Assembly (NCBI RefSeq): GCF_004138335.1
Contig: NZ_RYFW01000006.1
Location: 242,136 to 306,135, forward strand
Source of the DNA: Peristeroidobacter agariperforans
GTDB lineage: Bacteria; Pseudomonadota; Gammaproteobacteria; Steroidobacterales; Steroidobacteraceae
Direction of reading: 5' to 3'
DNA length: 64,000 nucleotides
The notes under the pieces are model-generated. The model was not told the DNA's origin, made no database searches, and saw only the letters and a program-made list of their open reading frames with translations. This document shows positions 27,246 through 35,729 of this stretch, one piece after another; the stretch's first letter is position 1, and every line of letters begins with the position of its first letter. The position numbers and the translations under genes are program-made.

Positions 27246-28166
27246 ATGCTGAATCTCAATGACCTCCTCATCTTCGTTCGGGTCGTGGATTACGGCGGCT
27301 TCGCTGCGGCGAGCCGCGCGATGGGTATTCCGAAATCTACGCTCAGCCAACGACTCTCGGCGTTGGAGAAAGAGATCGGGGTGCGCCTGGTCCAGCGAAC
27401 CTCGCGCAGCTTTGTCGTGACCGAGATCGGGCGGGATTTTCATCGCCATGCCGCCGCCATGCTGATCGAAGCGGAGGCAGCGGAGCATGTGATCAAAGGC
27501 CGTCTCGCGGAACCCAGCGGAACCGTGCGCATCACTACATCGCTGCCGATCGCCCAGTTCCGCCTCGCGCCAGTACTGCCTCGCCTTGCCGCCAGCTATC
27601 CAAAGGTGCGCATCGAGCTCCATGTCAGCGACAGGTTCGTGGACATCGTGCAGGAGGGCTTCGACATCGCCATCCGCAACCACTTCGCGCCACTGCCGGA
27701 TACCGATCTCGTGCAACGTCGCATCTGTCTCGACCCCGCCTGGCTGGTCGCCTCACGCGAATATATTCAAGAGAAAGGCATGCCGGCTGGACCCGAGGAT
27801 GTGAACGGGCTCGATGGACTCATGGCATCGAGCTCGGACACGGTCTGGAGGCTGCAGAACGATCAGGGCGTCGTTGCCGAGATCACACCGTCGACCCGCT
27901 ATGTCGCGAACGAGACCGTCTGCCTGCTGGAAGCTGCCAAAGCCGGGCTGGGTGTGGCCTGTCTCGCCAGCAGCTTTTGCGGGCCACTCGTCGCATCCGG
28001 CGCGCTCGTTCGGCTGTTGCCGGACTGGACCGGGACTGGCGTGGCCACCACCCTGCTGATCCCACATCGTCGTGGGCAGCTTCCCTCCGTTCGCATGATC
28101 GCCGATCAATTGATCGCCGAACTCGCGAAACCATCACAAGGCGCAGCTCTGATCGACGCAGCTTGA
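27246..28166 (+). CDS. LysR-type transcriptional regulator
   Basis: 306 residues. The N-terminal winged helix (residues 1-62: LNDLLIFVRVVDYGGFAAAS and STLSQRLSALEKEIGVRLVQ) is typical of the family, and the remaining 220 residues form the periplasmic-binding-protein-like effector domain (GTVRITTSLPIAQ, EGFDIAIRNHFAPLPDTDLV). LysR regulators usually act on the divergent neighbour, here the imine-reductase-like gene, responding to a small molecule in its pathway. The effector cannot be deduced. Confidence 0.9.
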   Translation: MLNLNDLLIFVRVVDYGGFAAASRAMGIPKSTLSQRLSALEKEIGVRLVQRTSRSFVVTEIGRDFHRHAAAMLIEAEAAEHVIKGRLAEPSGTVRITTSLPIAQFRLAPVLPRLAASYPKVRIELHVSDRFVDIVQEGFDIAIRNHFAPLPDTDLVQRRICLDPAWLVASREYIQEKGMPAGPEDVNGLDGLMASSSDTVWRLQNDQGVVAEITPSTRYVANETVCLLEAAKAGLGVACLASSFCGPLVASGALVRLLPDWTGTGVATTLLIPHRRGQLPSVRMIADQLIAELAKPSQGAALIDAA

Positions 28167-28295
28167 TACTGCTCGACCACAACCAAACATTCGCGTAGCA
28201 ACGCTTGCGGCAATGCCGGGCAAATCTGCGGCCGGCAACAGCGAGATGATCGCGTACGTTAGACTCCCGCGCACGGCTATCAACTTGTTATCGCC

Positions 28296-28916
28296 ATGAT
28301 CGATTCAATCGCGCTCTTCGGTCTCGTTCCGGTGTTTCTGGCGGCCATGATCTCGCCCGGCCCGGACTTTTTCATCGTGTCTCAGACCGCCTTGTCCCGC
28401 GGATTCGCCGCCGGCGCCTGGACTGCCGCTGGCATTGCTTCCGGAGTGGCCTTCTATGCGGCGCTCGCCGTACTGGGTCTTGCGTACGTGTTAAGCCGTG
28501 CAGCGTGGCTGACGATCGCCATCAAAATATTGGGCGGCCTTTATCTGCTGTGGCTGGCCTGGAAGATGCTGCAATCGAGCACGCCGGCAGCATCCTCGGA
28601 AACGATCCCGGTTCGTCATCGCAACCCCTATCTCACGGGATTGCTCACCAATCTCACCAACCCCAAGGTCGTGGTCTTCTTCGGCAGTCTGTTTGCAGCA
28701 GCCCTGACGCCCCAGGCGTCCCTGGCAACCAAGCTCGCCATGATCGGCATGTCCGCTGTCTTGCCGTTGGCGTGGTTTTGTTTCGTCGCTGCCTGCCTGG
28801 CGCTGCCCACCGTGCGCGAACGCTATCAGTCGATGCGTACTGCCATCAATCGCATCGGCGGGGTCATCATCGGTCTTTTCGGGATCAAGCTGCTGCTGAG
28901 CGCTCGCTCCCATTGA
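28296..28916 (+). CDS. LysE/RhtB family amino-acid exporter
   Basis: 206 residues with six membrane segments. The opening FLAAMISPGPDFFIVSQTAL and the later YLTGLLTNLTNPKVVVFFGS are the family signatures (SPGP and NPK motifs). These transporters export amino acids such as lysine, threonine or homoserine lactone using the proton gradient. It stands alone and its last 32 bases overlap the 3' end of the convergent methyltransferase gene. Confidence 0.92.
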   Translation: MIDSIALFGLVPVFLAAMISPGPDFFIVSQTALSRGFAAGAWTAAGIASGVAFYAALAVLGLAYVLSRAAWLTIAIKILGGLYLLWLAWKMLQSSTPAASSETIPVRHRNPYLTGLLTNLTNPKVVVFFGSLFAAALTPQASLATKLAMIGMSAVLPLAWFCFVAACLALPTVRERYQSMRTAINRIGGVIIGLFGIKLLLSARSH

Positions 28917-29631
28917 CCTTACTCGTCAGGAAGACATCGCTGCCGCACAGATCGGAAAGCCCATGTCGCAGCACGACGTGCAGGTCGAGATCGCCCAGGC
29001 GCAATGTTTGCAATGCGAGGTCGGCCGCGCGTAGCCGGTTCTCGATGTCCGCTCCATAGCGGCGCACATGATCTTCCTGGAAATATTTCAAGACTCTTTC
29101 TGCAGGCGTGTGCAGCGGCTCATCGCTCGTCTTCGCGCCCCATACCGGCACCTGAATGACGGCGAGGCCATTCGGCTTCAGAACGCGGCGGATCTCGCGC
29201 ATCGCCTTGTGATCATCCGTCACGTGCTCGAGGATGTGAGAGCACCACACGAGGTCGAAGGTGTCGTCTGCGAAGCTCATGTCGCAGATGTCTTCCTTGT
29301 GCATGACCGTCGGCAAGAGGAGATCGGCGGTGTGGTAGTCATCCGACCGGGACGCCAGCCATTTGGTCATGCAAGGCTCGGGCGCGAAGTGCAACACCTT
29401 ACCCAATCGCGTGGGCAGACGCTCGGCGAGCAACACGTAAGCGAGCCGGTGCCGTTCCTGCGACTTGCAGCGGGGACAGGTTGCATCGAACCTGAAAAAG
29501 GGTCCCTGGTTCGCGGGCAGAAACTGAAAGCCCGTCCAACCGCACATGGGACACTGGCGTGTGTGTTGGAAGTTGAGTCCGGTGATGACGGCCCGATAGG
29601 ACCTGCGCGCGAGAGTATCCACTAGACTCAT
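28885..29631 (-). CDS. SAM-dependent methyltransferase with N-terminal zinc ribbon
   Basis: 248 residues; ATG 29631 follows AAGGTG. An N-terminal zinc-ribbon-like segment has CPMCGW (28-33) and CPRCKS (52-57). The class I methyltransferase core follows with LHFAPEP (motif I position), DICDMSFADDTFDLVWCSHI and LEHVTDDHKAMREIRRVLKP. Similar zinc-ribbon methyltransferases are found in surface-glycan loci, but no glycan genes are present here, so the substrate is unknown. The 3' end overlaps lysE by 32 bases in antisense orientation. Confidence 0.8.
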   Translation of the reverse strand: MSLVDTLARRSYRAVITGLNFQHTRQCPMCGWTGFQFLPANQGPFFRFDATCPRCKSQERHRLAYVLLAERLPTRLGKVLHFAPEPCMTKWLASRSDDYHTADLLLPTVMHKEDICDMSFADDTFDLVWCSHILEHVTDDHKAMREIRRVLKPNGLAVIQVPVWGAKTSDEPLHTPAERVLKYFQEDHVRRYGADIENRLRAADLALQTLRLGDLDLHVVLRHGLSDLCGSDVFLTSKVNGSERSAAA

Positions 29632-29830
29632 ATTGCACCTTGGGATGGTCCCGGCTTCAACATGCCAGCGTCGAATCGCCCGTCTCGTGCACCAAGCCTA
29701 AACGTGACACTCACGCGTTGACAAGATGTCTGCGAATGTTTCATCGCAGCGAGAGTGATGGCCTCCCGAAGTTGAATTCGCGGCTCAATGTCTCCTGGAA
29801 GCGACGCAGGGAAGAATTTTCACGTGATTG

Positions 29831-30442
29831 TCACGAGGGAATGACGAGAAGCAAGGCGAGTGAGGCAGCCCCAACGGCTGCAATCGCACTCCCGCCCCAT
29901 CGAACCAGCGACAGCAGCTGACCAGACTGCACCATCCTCGTCGCGAGCAGCATGCCCAAGGCGTGCAACAGCGCCGTCGCCAGAACAAACCCCGTTCCAT
30001 ACGACGCAGCCGACAAGTCCACGCCCATCTCCGCGCCGTGCGCGTGACCGTGAAACAAGGCGAACCCTGCCGTCAGCGCGAGCAGCACCGGCGCGCGGAA
30101 CGTTTGTTTCCAAACAAGCGCCGCCCCAAACGCAACGAGCGACAGCGCAATGCCAATCTCGATGAACGGCGCCTCCACCCCGCCCGCTCCGATCATTGCA
30201 CCAACGATCATCGCCATCACAAAGCTCGCCGGCAGGCCCCACCGCAGGCGCCCAGCACTGCAGCCCGCTAGCAAGCCCACCGCCAGCATGGCGAGCAGAT
30301 GATCCAGGCCGCCAAGCGGATGCAGGACGCCAGCCAGGAAGCTGTGCGTCGCATGCCCCGTGTGTGCCAAAGCCGTGGCGGGCAGCGACAGATAGAGAAA
30401 CGATCCGAGCAACGATGTACGACGTAACATGACCACCAGCAT
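29831..30442 (-). CDS. ureJ: HupE/UreJ family nickel transporter
   Basis: About 203 residues from ATG 30442 (GAGGGC upstream); ATG 30430 is also possible. A signal sequence (LPATALA) is followed by [20 protein letters not shown] and [14 protein letters not shown], containing the HPxGGxDH nickel motif, and later [12 protein letters not shown], with about six membrane helices. HupE/UreJ proteins are secondary nickel permeases tied to hydrogenase or urease. Here ureG is divergent just 97 bases away and a full urease operon lies downstream, so urease is the destination. Confidence 0.88.
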   Translation of the reverse strand: MLVVMLRRTSLLGSFLYLSLPATALAHTGHATHSFLAGVLHPLGGLDHLLAMLAVGLLAGCSAGRLRWGLPASFVMAMIVGAMIGAGGVEAPFIEIGIALSLVAFGAALVWKQTFRAPVLLALTAGFALFHGHAHGAEMGVDLSAASYGTGFVLATALLHALGMLLATRMVQSGQLLSLVRWGGSAIAAVGAASLALLLVIPS

Positions 30443-30539
30443 GCCCTCGATGCGACGTTCCCGCCCTGAGTCAAATGACGTAGGCGGCCAGTTATGGGAA
30501 ACGTATGATACGCAAGCATCCAGTGGGCGAGGAAGATCG

Positions 30540-31154
30540 ATGTCGAAAGCTGAAGTATTGCGGCTTGGAGTCGGCGGTCCGGTCGGTTCGGGAAAGACGG
30601 CGCTGGTCGACAATCTCTGCAAGCGCATGCGCGAGCGATTCAACATCGCGGTCGTGACCAACGACATCTACACGCGCGAGGACGCCGAGTTCCTGATTCG
30701 CAGCCAGGCCCTGCCACCGGAGCGTATTCGCGGCGTCGAAACGGGCGGCTGCCCGCACACTGCCATCCGCGAAGACGCGTCGATGAATCTCGCGGCCATC
30801 GATGGCCTGATGCAGGAATTCGCCGGGCTGGACATGATCATCGTCGAGAGCGGCGGCGACAACCTGGCTGCGACGTTCAGCCCCGAACTGTCGGACCTGA
30901 CCTTGTACGTGATCGATGTCGCTGCCGGCGACAAAATTCCCCGCAAGGGCGGGCCGGGCATCATGCGGTCGGACTTGCTGATCATCAACAAGATCGACCT
31001 GGCGCCTCATGTGGGCGCCTCGCTCGAGGTCATGGATCGAGACGCGCGCAAGATGCGTGGCGAGCGGCCCTTCGTATTCACGAACTTGAAAACGGGCGAA
31101 GGGCTGGACAAAGTGATCGCGTTCATTGAACGCGAGGGAATGTTGAAACAGTAG
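30540..31154 (+). CDS. ureG: urease accessory GTPase UreG
   Basis: 204 residues from ATG 30540, with GAGGAAG upstream. It has the P-loop [13 protein letters not shown] (residues 10-22), [14 protein letters not shown], the nickel-binding [15 protein letters not shown] and the G4-type NKIDLAP, all characteristic of UreG. UreG hydrolyses GTP to drive nickel insertion into the urease active site together with UreD, UreF and UreE. It is unusual in being about 11 kb upstream of the other accessory genes and separated from them by the leftward sensor operon. Confidence 0.96.
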   Translation: MSKAEVLRLGVGGPVGSGKTALVDNLCKRMRERFNIAVVTNDIYTREDAEFLIRSQALPPERIRGVETGGCPHTAIREDASMNLAAIDGLMQEFAGLDMIIVESGGDNLAATFSPELSDLTLYVIDVAAGDKIPRKGGPGIMRSDLLIINKIDLAPHVGASLEVMDRDARKMRGERPFVFTNLKTGEGLDKVIAFIEREGMLKQ

Positions 31155-31166
31155 TCCCCTCCGCTC

Positions 31167-32093
31167 TCATCGCGCCAAAGTGCGAACCGCGCGAGCGGCG
31201 GCCGCGGCGCGATTCTCCACGCCCAGCTTCACGAACACCTGCTCCAGGTGTTTATTCACCGTGCGCGGGCTGATGCTGAGGATTTCGCCAATCTCTCGAT
31301 TGGATTTGCCGCGACTGATCCATAAGAGCACCTCCGCTTCGCGCGTGGTGAGCGACAGTGCGCTCTGCAATTGTTGCTCGTCGCCCTGCGTGCCCGACTC
31401 AGCCAGCCGGAACAACAATTCGTCCGGGCCGATACGGCTGAGCATGGAAATCTCCAGCCGCCGCGCTCCGACTTCCATGACTGCCGTGCCCCCGCCTTTC
31501 GCACCCTGCCGTAATTGCATCAGCTGCTGCACCAACTCCGCCGGCAGGTTCGCGGCCTGTTCGTTTTGACCCGGAAACAACTCGGCAAGCAGCGCCCTGG
31601 CCTTGGGCGTCGACCAAAGCAGCCGGCCGCTCAAATCGGTCGCCAGCAGGAAACGTCCAGTCGCATCCAGCGCCGCATGCGTGCCGGAGGCGATCCTCGC
31701 ATTCGCCAGGTGTACGCGGATCCGCGCCAGCAACTCGTCGATGACGATGGGCTTGGCGACATAGTCGACGCCGCCCGCAGCGAGTCCCTCGACCACGTGT
31801 TCGGTATCGCTCAGCCCGGTCATGAAGATGACCGGCAAGTGTGACAACAGCTTCTCTCGCTTCAGGCGTCGGCAGGCCTCGAAGCCGTCGATGCCGGGCA
31901 TCACGGCATCCATCAGCACCAGATCCGGCGTGATCTGATCGACCAGCTCCAGCGCGCTGTCGCCGTCGGTGGCGATCAGCACGGTGAACCCTGCCTGATC
32001 CAGCGTGTCGGTGAGAAAGCTGAGCGTCTCCGGCGTGTCATCCACGACCAGCACGGTATCGCGGCGGGTGCTCACCTCAGAAGTCATCGTCAT
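31167..32093 (-). CDS. LuxR-type response regulator, partner of the transporter-like hybrid kinase
   Basis: 308 residues. An N-terminal receiver domain (about 13-130) has VVDD, phosphoacceptor D62 in LMDAVMPG and K114 in VAKPI. A middle segment (about 140-235) reads like a PAS-type fold (GRFLLATDLSGRLLWS). The C-terminal LuxR/FixJ helix-turn-helix (about 245-308) has LTTREAEVLLWISRGKSNRE and SISPRTVNKHLEQVFVKLGV. Its start overlaps the end of the hybrid kinase gene by 17 bases, so both are translated from one message. It ends 12 bases from ureG, and is the likely regulator of the flanking urea genes. Confidence 0.92.
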   Translation of the reverse strand: MTMTSEVSTRRDTVLVVDDTPETLSFLTDTLDQAGFTVLIATDGDSALELVDQITPDLVLMDAVMPGIDGFEACRRLKREKLLSHLPVIFMTGLSDTEHVVEGLAAGGVDYVAKPIVIDELLARIRVHLANARIASGTHAALDATGRFLLATDLSGRLLWSTPKARALLAELFPGQNEQAANLPAELVQQLMQLRQGAKGGGTAVMEVGARRLEISMLSRIGPDELLFRLAESGTQGDEQQLQSALSLTTREAEVLLWISRGKSNREIGEILSISPRTVNKHLEQVFVKLGVENRAAAAARAVRTLAR

Positions 32094-35000
32094 TTCGCAG
32101 GGTTTCCAGCACGTTCATGTAGCGCTTCAGATCGAAGTTCGCGACCAGCGACTGCATGTGGGTGGTGAAGGGTTTGCTCGCCGGATCGTCGGCTTCGATC
32201 TGGCGCAGCTTGGCTTGAATGCCGCGCACATGTCCGATCCGGCCGAGCTGGTAGAGATCGTTGACGTGATGTCGCGAGTGCAATGGCAACTCGCACGAGG
32301 CGCCGACCTCCTCTAGCGCATCGTCTTCGGTCGCGTACGTCCATTGCAGCCCGAGCAGGCCCGCAACGGTATCGAGCAGCAATTGCATATCGACGGGCTT
32401 CATCACAAAGCCATCGTGCGGGCAATCGGGGCCACCCGCGCCGTATTCATGGGCGTTGGCCGACACCATGACGATCTTCATCGACGTGAGCGCCGCGTGA
32501 TCGCGCAGATGCTTCGCGACTTCCCAACCCGATAGATCCGGCATCGAAATATCGATCATGACCAACGCGGGCCGCTCCCGGATCGCGACCGCGATGCCCG
32601 ATGTGCCATTCGACGCCGTGATGACCTCGAACTGCAATGGCTGCAGCAGGCGCTGCACGATATCGAGATGCGCGGGATCGTCATCGATGAGCAGCAGCTT
32701 GAGGCGAGCGCCGGCGTAGCCAGTGATGCGCCCTGGCAGCGACGATTGCTGGACCGAGTGCATCGCCTCGGATAGCAGCAGCCGCACAGTAAACATCGTG
32801 CCCTCGCCCAGCGTGCTGCGCGCGAGCAGCTCTCCGCCCATGATTTGCGTCAGCAGCTTCGTGATCGTGAGTCCCAGGCCGATGCCCGGCACGGCGCGCA
32901 CCGTCGGCGCCTCACCGCGCTCGAAAGGTTGAAAGACCCGCTCGAGATCGGCCTCCGCAATGCCCAGGCCGGTATCGGAGATCTCGAACTCCGCCACTTG
33001 ATTGCGATAGCGCACCACCAGGCTGGCATAGCCGCGCTCGGTGTATTTGATCGCATTCGACAACAGATTGATCAGGATCTGGCGCAGCCGTTTCTGATCG
33101 GTGTACACCTGCGCCGGCAGGTGGGGCGGCCGTTGATAGCGAAACTCGATGCCACGGCTCGCCGCCTGCAACCGAAACATGTCGACGATCTGGTCGAGAA
33201 ACTCCACCAGCTGCACTTTGTCCCGATTCAGCCGCAGCATGCCGTTCTCGATGCGTGAGATGTCCAGCAAGCCGTCGATCAGGTTGGTCAGATGCTCGGC
33301 GCTACGCCGGATCACGCGTGCGGCATTATCGGCAGGTCCGGCGATCTCTCGTTCGAGCAGCTGCGCATAACCGAAGATCGCATTCAGCGGCGAGCGGATC
33401 TCGTGGCTGATGCCGACGATATAGCGCGTCTTGGCAACATTGGCGGCTTCCGCGACCTCCTTCGCCTTTTGCAGGGCCGCGTCCGTGCGTTTGTGAGCCT
33501 CGATTTCGTCCATCAGCATCGCGGTCTGGCGCGCCGATTCCGCTTCGGCGCCGCGCCGACTCTCGTGTGCGAGGACGATGAGCCACGCAGCAACGCCGGT
33601 CAGCACGAACAAACTGATGAACACCACCCATAACGTCATGCCGATCGCCTCGCGATCGGCCGTAGTGACGCCGCCGGACTGTTGATAGATCAGCGACAGC
33701 AACAAACCGGTCGCCAGATTGAAGACCAGCAACAGGCCGAAGAAATGCCCGGCCCGCGTGTTCAACGACAGGGCCGCGCGCTCGGGCAGGATGCTCGCGA
33801 AGAATCCTTGCAGCTGTTCCGTAAGGCGACTGTCGGTCTTGCACAGATCGTGGCAACGCGCCTCCAGCGTGCAGCACAACGAGCAGATCGGGCCGGAATA
33901 CGCCGGACACATCGCCATGTCGTTCCGTCCGAACACATTCTCGCAGATCGTGCAGCGGATCTCGGGCTCCTGCTCCGGCAGACCCGCCGGCTGACGCGCC
34001 AGGTAGTAGCGCCCCTTGGTCGCCCACGCGATTACCGGCGCGGCGACGAAGGCGACCACCAACGCCACCAACGGCGAAAGAATCTGCGGGAACGTGCCGA
34101 ACACGCCGAGGAACGCGAGACTGGAAATCACGATCGACAACAACAATGCGCCGACGCCGACGGGATTGATGTCATAGAGATGCGCGCGCTTGAACTCGAT
34201 GTACGGCGGGCTATAGCCCAGCGGCTTGTTGATCACCAGGTCCGCCGTCAAGGCGCCAATCCAACCCGCGGCGAAGTTGGCGTAGATCACCAGGATGCTC
34301 TCGATCGCGTTGAAGATGCCGGTCTGCATGAGCAGCAACGCGAGCAGCACATTGAACACCAGCCACACGACGCGGCCGGGATGACTGTGCGTGAGACGCG
34401 AAAAGAAGTTCGACCACGCGATCGATCCGGCGTACGCGTTGGTCACGTTGATCTTCAGCTGACAGACGATGACGAAGACGCCGGTCAGCACCAGCGCAAA
34501 GCTCGGCGACTGAAACGTTTCCCTGAACGCGAGGAAATACATGCCCGTCGGCTCATCCGCCTGCGCCGGCAACACGCCGTGGCGCAAGGCGAAGTACGCC
34601 AGGAAGGAACCGGCGAGCAGCTTGAACCCGCCCATGAACACCCAGCCGGGCCCCGAGGCGATCAGCGCCGTCCACCAGGCGAGCCGATTGCGACGGTCAC
34701 GGTTCGGCAAGAATCTCAGATAGTCCACCTGCTCGCCGATCTGCGGGAGCAGTGACAGCAGCATGGACACCGCCAAACCGAACAACAGCGGATCGAGCGA
34801 GCCGTCGGCGGAGCCCTGCTGGCCCGCGTACCCAGTCCACGCCGACACGTCGGCGGGACTCCGCCAGGCGATATATGCAATCGGCAGGAACTGCAGCAGC
34901 AGCCAGATCGGCTGCGTCACCAGCTGCATTTTGCTGATCAGACTGATGCCATAGATCGCGATCGGAATGACGATCAGCGAGCTGATCAGATGGCCGATGG

Positions 35001-35445
35001 CGAGCGGAATGTCGAACAGCATCTGCAGCGCCATCGACATGATGCTCGCCTCGATCGCCAGCAGCAGAAACGTGAAGGACGCATAGATCAGCGAGGTGAT
35101 CGTCGAGCCCATGTAGCCGAAGCCGGCGCCGCGCGTCAGCAGGTCGATGTCCACGCCATAGCGGGCCGCATACGAGCAGATCGGCAGGCCGATCAGAAAC
35201 ATCAGCACGCAGAACACCGCGATCGCCCACGCCGTATTCGGAAAGCCATAGGCAATCGTCAATGCGCCGCCGATCGCCTCGCACGCCAGGAACGCGATCG
35301 GACCGAACGCAGTATTGCCGACGCGGAAAGAAGACTTGCGCGCGCGATCCGCCGTGTAGCGCAGCGCATAGTCTTCGAGCGTCTGACTCGCCACCCATTG
35401 GTTGTACTGACGGCGCTCTCGAACGATCCGTTGTCGTGCAGCCAT
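32077..35445 (-). CDS. hybrid sensor kinase with N-terminal NCS1 transporter-like domain
   Basis: About 1122 residues from ATG 35445; a longer frame to 35532 adds 29 unlikely residues and runs over the sigma-54 promoter. Residues about 35-480 form a polytopic domain of the NCS1 purine-cytosine permease type (FRVGNTAFGPIAFLACEAIG, then RGAGFGYMGSTITSL). Next comes a segment with eight cysteines (498, 501, 513, 521, 524, 525, 531, 535), two further membrane helices (about 568-626), and a HisKA/HATPase core with ISHEIRSPLNAIFGYAQLLE (H681), NLLSNAIKYT and GIGLGLTI. A receiver domain has phosphoacceptor D965 (MIDISMPDL), and about 90 residues follow it. This matches the CbrA-like logic of a transporter-fold sensor. 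Its place between ureG and urtA suggests urea or a related nitrogen compound as ligand. Confidence 0.9.
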   Translation of the reverse strand: MAARQRIVRERRQYNQWVASQTLEDYALRYTADRARKSSFRVGNTAFGPIAFLACEAIGGALTIAYGFPNTAWAIAVFCVLMFLIGLPICSYAARYGVDIDLLTRGAGFGYMGSTITSLIYASFTFLLLAIEASIMSMALQMLFDIPLAIGHLISSLIVIPIAIYGISLISKMQLVTQPIWLLLQFLPIAYIAWRSPADVSAWTGYAGQQGSADGSLDPLLFGLAVSMLLSLLPQIGEQVDYLRFLPNRDRRNRLAWWTALIASGPGWVFMGGFKLLAGSFLAYFALRHGVLPAQADEPTGMYFLAFRETFQSPSFALVLTGVFVIVCQLKINVTNAYAGSIAWSNFFSRLTHSHPGRVVWLVFNVLLALLLMQTGIFNAIESILVIYANFAAGWIGALTADLVINKPLGYSPPYIEFKRAHLYDINPVGVGALLLSIVISSLAFLGVFGTFPQILSPLVALVVAFVAAPVIAWATKGRYYLARQPAGLPEQEPEIRCTICENVFGRNDMAMCPAYSGPICSLCCTLEARCHDLCKTDSRLTEQLQGFFASILPERAALSLNTRAGHFFGLLLVFNLATGLLLSLIYQQSGGVTTADREAIGMTLWVVFISLFVLTGVAAWLIVLAHESRRGAEAESARQTAMLMDEIEAHKRTDAALQKAKEVAEAANVAKTRYIVGISHEIRSPLNAIFGYAQLLEREIAGPADNAARVIRRSAEHLTNLIDGLLDISRIENGMLRLNRDKVQLVEFLDQIVDMFRLQAASRGIEFRYQRPPHLPAQVYTDQKRLRQILINLLSNAIKYTERGYASLVVRYRNQVAEFEISDTGLGIAEADLERVFQPFERGEAPTVRAVPGIGLGLTITKLLTQIMGGELLARSTLGEGTMFTVRLLLSEAMHSVQQSSLPGRITGYAGARLKLLLIDDDPAHLDIVQRLLQPLQFEVITASNGTSGIAVAIRERPALVMIDISMPDLSGWEVAKHLRDHAALTSMKIVMVSANAHEYGAGGPDCPHDGFVMKPVDMQLLLDTVAGLLGLQWTYATEDDALEEVGASCELPLHSRHHVNDLYQLGRIGHVRGIQAKLRQIEADDPASKPFTTHMQSLVANFDLKRYMNVLETLRNDDDF

Positions 35446-35477
35446 TCTCGATGTTCTTGTGTCGTTGCCGTTCCATA

Positions 35478-35493
35478 AGCAAGCGATGTGCCA
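35478..35493 (-). promoter_or_regulatory. sigma-54 (-24/-12) promoter for the hybrid kinase operon
   Basis: On the reverse strand the sequence reads TGGCACATCGCTTGCT, matching the consensus TGGCAC-N5-TTGCW at all fixed positions, with GG and GC at the required spacing. The predicted transcript starts near 35467, leaving about 22 bases before the ATG at 35445. This implies control by RpoN and an NtrC-type activator, as expected for nitrogen-responsive genes. No enhancer site was identified. Confidence 0.75.
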
Positions 35494-35729
35494 GGCAACG
35501 TTCCAGGGCGGCGCGGCGGCCCCCTTCCCCAATGCTGGTGCACGCCCGTGCTACATCGAGGTGCAGCGTTCAGGCCGGCTGCACAGTGATGGGTCGTGCA
35601 CGGCTCACCGACCACGAGTACGTCAAATGACGTGTATGCGCACGTCGCCAGCCCGCATAGCGTGCGACGCCAGGGATGGACACGAACTCCTCTGGCCGCA
35701 CCAACAATCACGACTTGCAGGGAACCTTC

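Noticed and set aside
29831..30442. Hydrogenase-linked HupE
   Set aside because: No hydrogenase genes are nearby, whereas ureG is divergent and a full urease operon follows, so UreJ is the better reading.
35541..35557. Second sigma-54 promoter on the forward strand before the porin
   Set aside because: TGG and GC elements are present, but the spacing is one base too long.
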